From the NCBI GenBank assembly GCA_016293365.1, contig JAEDEK010000133.1:1-5009 (forward strand): a stretch of DNA of 5,009 bases. The letters are read 5' to 3'. Below are positions 1 to 5,009 of this stretch, one piece after another; position 1 is the first letter of the stretch, and the number at the start of each line of letters is the position of its first letter. Below the pieces are notes generated by a model that saw nothing but the letters and a program-made list of their open reading frames with translations, ran no database searches and had not been told where the DNA came from. This DNA comes from Bulleidia sp. Its GTDB lineage: Bacteria > Bacillota_I > Bacilli_A > Erysipelotrichales > Erysipelotrichaceae. The position numbers and the translations under genes are program-made.

Positions 1-1
1 C

Positions 2-655
2 CAATTCCTCCCACAGATGAATCAGCAGGATTCCTTGGCACATTCTTCATTGAAAGCTGAAGATAACAGTGGAACACAGATGAAACTGAGACAGGAACTG
101 GTATTTCTGAAAGAACGTGAAGTTCAGATGGTATTGCTTTGTTCATTGACTGTATTTTTTGGTTATGGCATGCAGGTATATCTGACACCATATATCAGTC
201 AGCTGTTCCCGTCGTATACAGGTATGATCAGTATGATTCTTGTCTTTACCGGAATTGCATCTTTTCTTGGTAACATGCTTGGTGGAACTGTATGTGATCA
301 GATCGGGTATCAGAAAGCACTGATGCTTGGGACAGGCTTGCAGGCAGTAACTTCACTGGCATTGCTTCTGACACAGTTCAGTGGATTCATGAATGTCATC
401 CTGATTTTATTATGGATGGGGAATGCGTGGTTTGTGGGACTGCAACTGAATACAGGCATCAATGTTGCGGTCAACAACCGATCCAGATTCATGATCTCAC
501 TCAACAGTTCAGGGATTCAGCTTGGATGGGCAATAGGAGCTGCCATTGCATCATTTGTGATTGATACCTTCGGGATGGGAATGATTCCTGCAACCTCTAT
601 GATCACATCGATTCTATGCTGTATGATTGTTTTGCTTAACAGAAAAAGAGCGTAA
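2..655 (+). CDS. MFS transporter, C-terminal half (5' end outside window)
   Basis: Membrane transporter of the major facilitator superfamily; the substrate cannot be told. The frame is open to the window edge, so the gene starts upstream. The ATG at 17 has no Shine-Dalgarno sequence (the bases before it are pyrimidine-rich) and would give only half a transporter. Counting that Met as residue 1, residues 1-36 form a hydrophilic charged stretch, as expected for the central loop between TM6 and TM7. Six hydrophobic segments follow at about 38-58, 69-89, 100-120, 124-147, 160-183 and 188-207, matching TM7-TM12. Residues 89-100 (GGTVCDQIGYQK) resemble MFS motif A, which recurs between TM8 and TM9. 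The SLNSSGIQLGWAIGAA stretch (161-176) is typical of the TM11 region of DHA1-type drug or sugar efflux members; that subfamily call is an inference. The protein ends with a short basic tail (NRKRA). A terminator follows 1 nt after the stop codon. Confidence 0.85.
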   Translation, partial: QFLPQMNQQDSLAHSSLKAEDNSGTQMKLRQELVFLKEREVQMVLLCSLTVFFGYGMQVYLTPYISQLFPSYTGMISMILVFTGIASFLGNMLGGTVCDQIGYQKALMLGTGLQAVTSLALLLTQFSGFMNVILILLWMGNAWFVGLQLNTGINVAVNNRSRFMISLNSSGIQLGWAIGAAIASFVIDTFGMGMIPATSMITSILCCMIVLLNRKRA

Positions 656-656
656 T

Positions 657-691
657 GAAAAGCCGATGCGTATGACCTGCATTGGCTTTTC
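657..691 (+). terminator. Rho-independent terminator of the MFS gene
   Basis: Arms 657-669 (GAAAAGCCGATGC) and 679-691 (GCATTGGCTTTTC) pair over 13 positions with one G-U wobble (665/683) around a 9-nt loop. The right arm carries the T-run (687-690), so the AGCC core hairpin is followed directly by TTTT. It begins 1 nt after the TAA stop. The matching A-run in the left arm means it could also act weakly on the opposite strand. Confidence 0.75.
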
Positions 692-739
692 TGCGTGATA
701 TTCATGATTATGACAATATGCTGTATTTCTATTTTGCAT

Positions 740-781
740 CCATTTACCACTTTTGCATATAAATGCAGAAATGGTAAATGG
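740..781. repeat. Long imperfect hairpin in convergent intergenic space
   Basis: Arms 740-758 and 763-781 pair over 19 positions around a 4-nt ATAA loop: 17 Watson-Crick pairs, one wobble (753/768) and one mismatch (750/771). The outer ten pairs (CCATTTACCA with TGGTAAATGG) are perfect. Neither side is followed by a T-tract on either strand, so it is not a standard intrinsic terminator. It lies between the MFS terminator and the ftsH terminator. An 8-nt word, TTTTGCAT, occurs both just outside the left arm (732-739) and within it (751-758). Possible explanations are a small palindromic repeat family, an mRNA 3'-end stabiliser, or a protein binding site; the sequence does not decide between them. 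Confidence 0.6.
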
Positions 782-796
782 GAAGTCTGGGTGAAT

Positions 797-825
797 ATAA
801 AAACCTCACCGTAATGGTAAGGTTT
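797..825 (-). terminator. Rho-independent terminator of ftsH
   Basis: Read on the minus strand, AAACCTTACC (825-816) pairs with GGTGAGGTTT (810-801) over ten positions with one G-U pair. The loop is 5 nt (815-811). The 3' arm runs into a T-rich tail (TTTTTAT, 803-797). The stem starts three bases beyond the ftsH TGA stop. Together with the MFS terminator it insulates the two convergent genes. Confidence 0.8.
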
Positions 826-828
826 GAG

Positions 829-2688
829 TCATGCAGTGATTGTTAATGGATACTTGTCCGGGTTATGCAGGATATCCATGAATTCAGCACCTGTAATGGT
901 TTCCTTTTCATACAGATATCTTGCGATACGATCCAGGTCACTTCTATGATCTGTTAACAGCTGCTTTGCTTTATTGTGCTGTTGTGTTACAAGTTCTACA
1001 ACCTTCTTATCAATATCTGCTGCAGTATGATCAGAGCATGCAAGGGATGCATCACCACCGAGATATTTGTTGTTGATGGATTCCATCGCAACCATATCAA
1101 ATTCATCAGACATGCCATACTGAGTAATCATGGCACGTGCAACTTTTGTGGCCTGCTGAATATCGTTGGAAGCACCGGTTGTGACCTCATCAAAGGCAAC
1201 TTCTTCTGCAGATCTGCCACCTGTTAATGTGGCAATCCGGTTTTCCAGTTCTTCTTTTGTATATAAGTAATGATTACCTTCCTCTACCTGCATGGTGTAA
1301 CCAAGTGCACCGCTTGTACGTGGAATGATTGTAATCTTCTGTACAGGAGCAGAGTTTGTCTGTAGTGCCGCAACCAGGGCATGACCGACTTCGTGGTAGG
1401 ATACCACAAGCTTTTCTCTGTCAGTCAGAATGGCATTCTTTTTCTGGTAGCCGGCGAATACGACTTCAATGGATTCTTCCAGATCTTTCTGTGATACGGA
1501 CTGGCGTCCTTCTCTGACTGCACGTAATGCGGCTTCGTTGATGATATTGGCAAGTTCAGCACCAGAGGCACCGGATGCCATTCTTGCGATGACATTGTAG
1601 TCGATGCCTGGGTCTGTCTTGACCTTTTTCGCATGGACTTTCAGGATATCTTCTCTTCCCTGCAGATCAGGCAGTTCAACCGGTACACGTCTGTCAAATC
1701 TTCCTGGTCTTAACAGGGCAGGGTCCAGATTTTCCGGTCTGTTTGTTGCGGCAAGAATCATGACACCACTGTTACCTTCAAAGCCATCCATTTCTGTTAA
1801 CAGCTGGTTTAATGTCTGTTCACGTTCATCATTACCGCCCATGCCGGAAGCATTACGCTTACCGCCGATTGCATCGATTTCATCAATGAATACGATACAA
1901 GGCGCTTTTTCCTTTGCCTGCTTGAACAGGTCACGGACCTTGGATGCACCCATACCGACAAACATTTCCACAAATTCAGAACCGGAAATGGAGAAGAACG
2001 GTACATTGGATTCACCTGCAACTGCTTTGGCAAGCATGGTTTTACCAGTTCCAGGAGGACCGACAAGCAGAATACCCTTCGGCATTGTTGCACCAATGCT
2101 TTTGAAACGGGATGGGTCCTGCAGGTACTGTACGATTTCCATTAAGGATTCCTTGGCTTCATCTTCGCCTGCTACATCCGCAAAACGGATGGACTGCTTG
2201 TTTTTATCATAAACACGGGCATTGGATTTTCCCATGTTGAACATGCCGCCCATGCCTCCTGGTCCTCCACCTCGATTGGCAGCACCCTTCATCATCATAC
2301 GCAGAAGCAGTGTCGCAAACAGAATCGGTACGGCATATCCCAACAGGATGGAAATAATCGGAGATGTTTTTTCGACGATGGTTGCAGTGAACGCTACATC
2401 GTTGTCCTGCAGTCTTTCCAGAAGCTGTGGATCGTCGAATAATCCGGTACGGTAAATGGTTTCATCATCTTTAAGTGTATACAGGTAGCAGTTTTCTTCT
2501 TTCTGTACCTTATCAACTTTTCCTTCTTCCGTCTTTTCCACAAATGTGCTGTAGTTGGCATCAACAATCTGAGCCTGCTGCATTTTTGGAATGACGAACA
2601 GATTAAGCATCATCAGAATTACCATGACGACGGCATAGTAATACATGATCGGCTTTCGCTGTTGTTTGTTATTGTTATCTGGGGTCAT
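829..2688 (-). CDS. ftsH: ATP-dependent zinc metalloprotease FtsH
   Basis: Membrane-anchored hexameric AAA+ protease that extracts and degrades misfolded membrane proteins and short-lived regulators. The 619-aa product is within the usual family size. TM1 is at about residues 14-35, an external domain at about 36-110, and TM2 at about 111-132, followed by a Gly/Met-rich linker (139-153). The AAA module has Walker A GPPGTGKT (210-217), pore loop FVG (243-245), Walker B VFIDE (266-270), and a second region of homology with ATNRPENLDPALLRPGRFDRR (arginine fingers near 330 and 333). The zinc site is HEVGH (432-436), with probable third ligand D509 in GASNDI. HEVGH fits HEXXH but has Val where many FtsH proteins have Ala. 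I chose the ATG at 2688 (MTPDNN) because GAGGTG at 2700-2695 lies 6 nt upstream. A longer in-frame TTG at 2736 falls inside the operator, and the ATG at 2694 is too close to the ribosome site. Transcribed alone, divergent from the kinase-like gene, and probably HrcA-controlled. Confidence 0.97.
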   Translation of the reverse strand: MTPDNNNKQQRKPIMYYYAVVMVILMMLNLFVIPKMQQAQIVDANYSTFVEKTEEGKVDKVQKEENCYLYTLKDDETIYRTGLFDDPQLLERLQDNDVAFTATIVEKTSPIISILLGYAVPILFATLLLRMMMKGAANRGGGPGGMGGMFNMGKSNARVYDKNKQSIRFADVAGEDEAKESLMEIVQYLQDPSRFKSIGATMPKGILLVGPPGTGKTMLAKAVAGESNVPFFSISGSEFVEMFVGMGASKVRDLFKQAKEKAPCIVFIDEIDAIGGKRNASGMGGNDEREQTLNQLLTEMDGFEGNSGVMILAATNRPENLDPALLRPGRFDRRVPVELPDLQGREDILKVHAKKVKTDPGIDYNVIARMASGASGAELANIINEAALRAVREGRQSVSQKDLEESIEVVFAGYQKKNAILTDREKLVVSYHEVGHALVAALQTNSAPVQKITIIPRTSGALGYTMQVEEGNHYLYTKEELENRIATLTGGRSAEEVAFDEVTTGASNDIQQATKVARAMITQYGMSDEFDMVAMESINNKYLGGDASLACSDHTAADIDKKVVELVTQQHNKAKQLLTDHRSDLDRIARYLYEKETITGAEFMDILHNPDKYPLTITA

Positions 2689-2692
2689 ATTC

Positions 2693-2700
2693 ATCACCTC
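2693..2700 (-). promoter_or_regulatory. ftsH ribosome binding site
   Basis: The minus strand reads GAGGTGAT at 2700-2693, complementary to the 16S 3' tail over eight bases. Six nucleotides separate GAGGTG from the ATG at 2688-2686. This spacing decides the start: the other in-frame ATG, two codons earlier (2694-2692), overlaps the site itself. Confidence 0.85.
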
Positions 2701-2725
2701 TTTTCCCTTACAGGGTAACATAATG

Positions 2726-2752
2726 TTAGCACACAAGTTATAAGAGTGCTAA
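2726..2752. promoter_or_regulatory. CIRCE operator (HrcA binding site)
   Basis: Left arm TTAGCACAC (2726-2734), 9-nt spacer AAGTTATAA, right arm GAGTGCTAA (2744-2752). The CIRCE consensus is TTAGCACTC-N9-GAGTGCTAA, so the match is 17 of 18 arm bases with the exact spacer length. The only deviation is A at 2733. The -10 element of the ftsH promoter lies in the spacer, and the predicted transcription start falls in the left arm, the arrangement expected for repression by HrcA. Confidence 0.92.
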
Positions 2753-2765
2753 TAGTTTGCGTGAA
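2737..2765 (-). promoter_or_regulatory. Putative vegetative promoter of ftsH
   Basis: On the minus strand, -35 TTCACG (2765-2760; four of six bases match TTGACA) and -10 TATAAC (2742-2737; five of six match TATAAT) are separated by exactly 17 nt. The predicted start is near 2730, giving a leader of about 42 nt before the ATG. The -10 sits wholly inside the CIRCE spacer, which supports both assignments. Confidence 0.65.
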
Positions 2766-2804
2766 CATTCACTGAATTCTGTATAAATCTGATCTTTTGT
2801 TTCG

Positions 2805-2813
2805 TGCTAGAAT
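2805..2813 (+). promoter_or_regulatory. Putative extended -10 promoter of the kinase-like/DUF4127 operon
   Basis: TGCTAGAAT fits an extended -10 (TGn followed by TAGAAT, 2808-2813). There is no good -35 at 16-18 nt, so the extended motif would have to compensate. It would place the transcript start near 2820, about 24 nt before the ATG at 2844. An alternative is TATAAA at 2782-2787 with a weak TTGCGT at 2757-2762 (19-nt spacer), which would overlap the ftsH -35. Confidence 0.4.
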
Positions 2814-2843
2814 ATTTGTAGAGAATCATGGAGGTTTACTCAT

Positions 2844-3431
2844 ATGACAAAGATCATTACAATCAGCCGTCAGTTTGGCAGCGGAGGAAGAACCGTCGGC
2901 AGACAGGTAGCTGAAAAACTCGGTATTCCGTGCTATGATGCGGAAATCATTCAGAAGATCGCAGAGAAGAGCGGTTATTCAAAAGAATACATCGAAGAAC
3001 AGTCTGAAAGTGAAGCTGGTGGACTGTTTGGATCATTTACTACAGCGGATCTGTATGGCTATTCCGGAAAGCTGACCATCTGGGCAAATCAGTGTCGTAT
3101 TATAGAAGAGCTTGCCCAGCAGGGGCCATGTGTCATTGTTGGAAGATGCGCAGACTATGTGCTCAAGAATACGGAAACGGAACTTCTGCGTGTATTCATC
3201 TATGCGGATGAAAAAGACCGCATTCACAGAATCGTACATGAATATGGTGAGACGGATGTGAAGCCGGAAAAAAGACTGCGTGAAAAGGATAAGAGAAGAA
3301 AAGCATATTATGAGGTTTATACCGATCAGAAATTCGGTGATCCGGTAAACTATGACATGTGCCTGAACACATCCGGTCTTGGTATTGAAGGATGTGTGGA
3401 TCTGATTGAACAGGTATACAAAAAAGCATGA
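2844..3431 (+). CDS. Cytidylate kinase-like family protein
   Basis: A 195-aa cytosolic P-loop protein of the cytidylate kinase-like group (Cytidylate_kin2 type). By homology it would phosphorylate a nucleotide or other small molecule with ATP, but I know of no proven substrate. The N-terminus reads ISRQFGSGGRTVGRQVAEKLG-like (6-26), a glycine-rich phosphate loop in which Arg16 sits where the classical Walker A Lys would be. Other family hallmarks are IVGRCADYVL (98-107) and an Arg/Lys-rich lid (144-153) leading into AYYEVYTDQKFGD (154-166) and NYDMCLNTS (169-177). It is shorter than housekeeping Cmk (about 220 aa) and lacks that enzyme's GPAGSGKST-type loop, so it is probably not the essential CMP kinase. 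The start is set by GGAGG at 2830-2834, 9 nt before the ATG. It is first gene of a two-gene operon, and its TGA stop overlaps the next start codon (ATGA). Confidence 0.85.
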   Translation: MTKIITISRQFGSGGRTVGRQVAEKLGIPCYDAEIIQKIAEKSGYSKEYIEEQSESEAGGLFGSFTTADLYGYSGKLTIWANQCRIIEELAQQGPCVIVGRCADYVLKNTETELLRVFIYADEKDRIHRIVHEYGETDVKPEKRLREKDKRRKAYYEVYTDQKFGDPVNYDMCLNTSGLGIEGCVDLIEQVYKKA

Positions 3432-4909
3432 AAACATTGTTTTTACCACTGGATGAAAGGCCATGTAATGCCTGGTTTCCAAAGATGCTGGAAAATGATA
3501 ATCTTCAGCTGATTACACCAGACAGCAGTATTCTTGGAGATAAGAAAAAACCTGGAGATACAGCTCAAATTGCATCTTTTCTGAAGGAGCACTGCAGAGA
3601 ATGTGACAATGCAGTCATTGCGGTGGATACATTACTGTATGGTGGTCTGATCCCTTCCCGCCTGCATCATACTTCTGCTGAGGTTCTTCTGGAACGATTG
3701 AAAACATTAAAAGATATCCGAAACCTGAATCCGAAGCTGAAACTGTATACGTTCCAGTGTATTATGCGTTGTCCTTCCTATAATTCAGGGGAGGAAGAAC
3801 CGGACTATTATGAAGACTATGGGCTGTCCATTTTCCGATCTGAATATCTCAGGGATAAAAAGGAGAGGGAAGGATTAAGTGAAGCAGAACAGGCAGAACT
3901 TGAAAGCCTGAAAGTTCCCAAGGAAATCACAGAAGATTATGCAGGGCGCAGAAACATCAATCTGGCGATGAATCTGCAGACACTGAAACTGTTGATGGAG
4001 GGAGTTATCGATTTCCATGTCATTCCACAGGATGATTCTTCCCCATTTGGCTATACGGCAATCGATCAGAAAAAGGTACTAAACTACCTGCATGAAAACC
4101 ATCTGGAAACACGTACCATGGTTTATCCTGGTGCAGATGAAGTCGGAATGTCACTCATTACAAGAGCATGGAATGAATATCAGGGCAGAAAACCTGAGAT
4201 TTATCCTTACTACGCATCTGTGCTTGGACCGACAATCATTCCACTGTATGAAGACCGTCCAATGTATGAAAGCCTGAAGGCTCACATCATGGTAACAGGT
4301 GCGAAACTGTGCAGAAATGCAGAAAATGCAGACTATATACTTGCGATCAACTGTCCGGGAAAAGTCATGATGGAATCATTCGCAAAACAGAAGGATGTAT
4401 CCTATTCCTCGTTCCGTCATCTGCCGACATTTGTATCGATGATTGAAGAAGATATTGAAGAAGGCAGAAAAGTGATTGTATGCGACAGTGCATTCGCCAA
4501 TGGAGGAGATCTGGAACTCATCCGCTTCCTGGATGAAAAGGGTTTATTGGATCGGATCTATGCGTATGCCGGCTGGAATACCAACTGCAATACCCTTGGT
4601 ACGGTACTGTCCGTCGGCCAGATCAGTGATACCATACCTGTTGAAAACATCATTTACCGTATCATTGAGGATGTCTTCTATCAGGCGGACGTCAGATTGA
4701 AAGTTATTGAAAATGACCTTGTGGAAATGGGACTTGGTTACTATGACTTTAAGGACAGGCAGGATGAGGTGGAACAGCGTATTGGTGCATATCTGCTGGA
4801 GCGTTACAATACGTTGAGCATATCCCGAAAGTATCCGATCGCAAAGATTCATGTAACCATGCCATGGAGAAGAATGTTTGAAATCGGTATGCAGATTGAC
4901 TGGGCATAA
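3428..4909 (+). CDS. DUF4127 family protein
   Basis: A 493-aa soluble protein with no signal peptide or membrane segment, recognised as DUF4127; its function is not established to my knowledge. Conserved-looking blocks run along the whole length: PLDERPCN (7-14), VDTLLYGGLIPSR (66-78), QDDSSPFGY (201-209), PGADEVG (234-240), CDSAFANGGD (352-361), AGWNTNCNTLGT (381-392) and MPWRRMFEI near the C-terminus (478-486). The recurring Asp/Glu/Asn/Gly clusters look like an enzyme active site, but no reaction can be named. The protein appears full length and intact. Its ATG shares bases with the upstream TGA (ATGA, 4-nt overlap), and the preceding AACAGGTATACAAAAAAGC has only a weak AGG match, so translation probably depends on coupling to the kinase-like gene. 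A strong terminator begins 12 nt after the stop. A reading frame on the opposite strand (4544-4930) is an antisense shadow. Confidence 0.85.
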   Translation: MKTLFLPLDERPCNAWFPKMLENDNLQLITPDSSILGDKKKPGDTAQIASFLKEHCRECDNAVIAVDTLLYGGLIPSRLHHTSAEVLLERLKTLKDIRNLNPKLKLYTFQCIMRCPSYNSGEEEPDYYEDYGLSIFRSEYLRDKKEREGLSEAEQAELESLKVPKEITEDYAGRRNINLAMNLQTLKLLMEGVIDFHVIPQDDSSPFGYTAIDQKKVLNYLHENHLETRTMVYPGADEVGMSLITRAWNEYQGRKPEIYPYYASVLGPTIIPLYEDRPMYESLKAHIMVTGAKLCRNAENADYILAINCPGKVMMESFAKQKDVSYSSFRHLPTFVSMIEEDIEEGRKVIVCDSAFANGGDLELIRFLDEKGLLDRIYAYAGWNTNCNTLGTVLSVGQISDTIPVENIIYRIIEDVFYQADVRLKVIENDLVEMGLGYYDFKDRQDEVEQRIGAYLLERYNTLSISRKYPIAKIHVTMPWRRMFEIGMQIDWA

Positions 4910-4920
4910 CATTCGAAAAG

Positions 4921-4956
4921 AAAATGTCATTGGCTGAACGCCAATGGCATTTTTCT
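4921..4956 (+). terminator. Rho-independent terminator of the kinase-like/DUF4127 operon
   Basis: Arms 4921-4934 (AAAATGTCATTGGC) and 4940-4953 (GCCAATGGCATTTT) pair over 14 positions with one G-U wobble around a TGAAC loop (4935-4939). The T-run continues as TTTTTCT (4950-4956). The A-rich left arm would supply a T-run on the minus strand, so it may stop transcription in both directions. This hairpin also appears to be the insertion landmark of the intron that starts 2 nt further on. Confidence 0.88.
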
Positions 4957-4957
4957 A

Positions 4958-5009
4958 GTGTGCCGGGCATGGCACATGTCTTGGAGGTTGAAACGTACCT
5001 CCAGCCAAG
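4958..5009 (+). mobile_element. 5' end of a group II intron (probably class IIC), cut by window edge
   Basis: The sequence starts with GTGTG, the group II intron 5' splice-site consensus (GUGYG). Its layout follows the domain I start of IIC introns such as the Oceanobacillus intron O.i.I1, as I recall that sequence. The first hairpin pairs TGTGCC (4959-4964) with GGCACA (4971-4976) around a loop ending in GGCAT. GTCT follows at 4978-4981, then a second hairpin pairing TGGAGGT (4982-4988) with ACCTCCA (4997-5003) around a TGAAA-containing loop. CCAAG (5005-5009) could alternatively pair with CTTGG (4980-4984). The position directly behind a terminator T-run is the known target preference of class IIC introns. 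The remainder, including any reverse transcriptase/maturase gene, is beyond the window. No coding sequence is seen in these 52 nt. A structured leader of an unseen downstream gene is the main alternative. Confidence 0.68.

Noticed and set aside
17..19. ATG at 17 as the true start of the transporter
   Set aside because: There is no Shine-Dalgarno sequence, the frame is open to the window edge, and the product would be only the C-terminal half of an MFS protein.
731..758. Direct repeat of TTTTGCAT (732-739 and 751-758)
   Set aside because: Eight A/T-rich bases can recur by chance in a low-GC intergenic region; noted only as part of the hairpin context.
1604..2212. A 202-codon plus-strand open frame opposite ftsH
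   Set aside because: It is antisense to the AAA+ core of ftsH, is Ser/Pro-rich low-complexity in appearance, has no ribosome site and resembles no family I know; it is a shadow of the conserved coding strand.
2705..2715. Small CCCT-TAC-AGGG hairpin in the ftsH leader
   Set aside because: A 4-bp stem with a 3-nt loop is too small to claim as a thermosensor or attenuator, and it does not cover the ribosome site.
2844..3431. Assignment of the kinase-like gene as housekeeping cmk
   Set aside because: The phosphate loop, the length and the lid motifs fit the cytidylate kinase-like family rather than true CMP kinase.
3033..3482. A 149-codon minus-strand open frame over the kinase-like gene
   Set aside because: It lies antisense across the kinase-like gene and the DUF4127 start, both of which have clear family motifs; it has no ribosome site and no recognisable domain.
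4544..4930. A 128-codon minus-strand frame at the 3' end of the DUF4127 gene
   Set aside because: It starts inside the terminator hairpin and runs antisense to conserved DUF4127 motifs; no ribosome site and no family resemblance.

Overview
The window (about 43-45% G+C by eye) looks like a chromosomal segment of a low-to-mid GC Gram-positive (Bacillota). Three things point there: a near-perfect CIRCE operator (HrcA binding site), strong GGAGG/GAGGTGAT ribosome binding sites, and a cytidylate kinase-like protein beside a DUF4127 protein, families I associate with gut-type Clostridia and Erysipelotrichia. Genus cannot be read from the sequence.

Layout, left to right. (1) The window opens inside a major facilitator (MFS) transporter gene; only the linker and the C-terminal six-helix half are present, ending at 655 and followed by a hairpin terminator. 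(2) A 173-bp convergent intergenic region holds three hairpins: the MFS terminator (657-691), an unusually long 19-position hairpin without a T-tract (740-781), and the ftsH terminator (799-825). (3) ftsH, the membrane-bound AAA+ zinc protease, lies on the minus strand (829-2688). (4) A 155-bp divergent region holds the ftsH promoter, with a CIRCE operator over its -10 element and predicted start point, and a separate extended -10 candidate reading rightward. (5) A plus-strand pair follows: a cytidylate kinase-like P-loop protein (2844-3431) and a DUF4127 protein (3428-4909), joined by an ATGA overlap and closed by a strong terminator. (6) Immediately after that terminator's T-run, from 4958 to the window end, is what I read as the first 52 nt of a group II intron RNA, probably class IIC, which characteristically inserts just behind terminator hairpins. 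Its body and any maturase gene lie outside the window.

How it fits together. ftsH is probably a heat-shock/protein-quality-control gene repressed by HrcA. The kinase-like/DUF4127 pair is translationally coupled, so the two products are probably made together, but neither has a biochemical function I can assign. The most noteworthy observations are HrcA-type control of ftsH, the intron start behind the terminator, the coupled pair of uncharacterised families, and the unexplained long hairpin at 740-781. I do not see a defence system, CRISPR array, tRNA or rRNA here.
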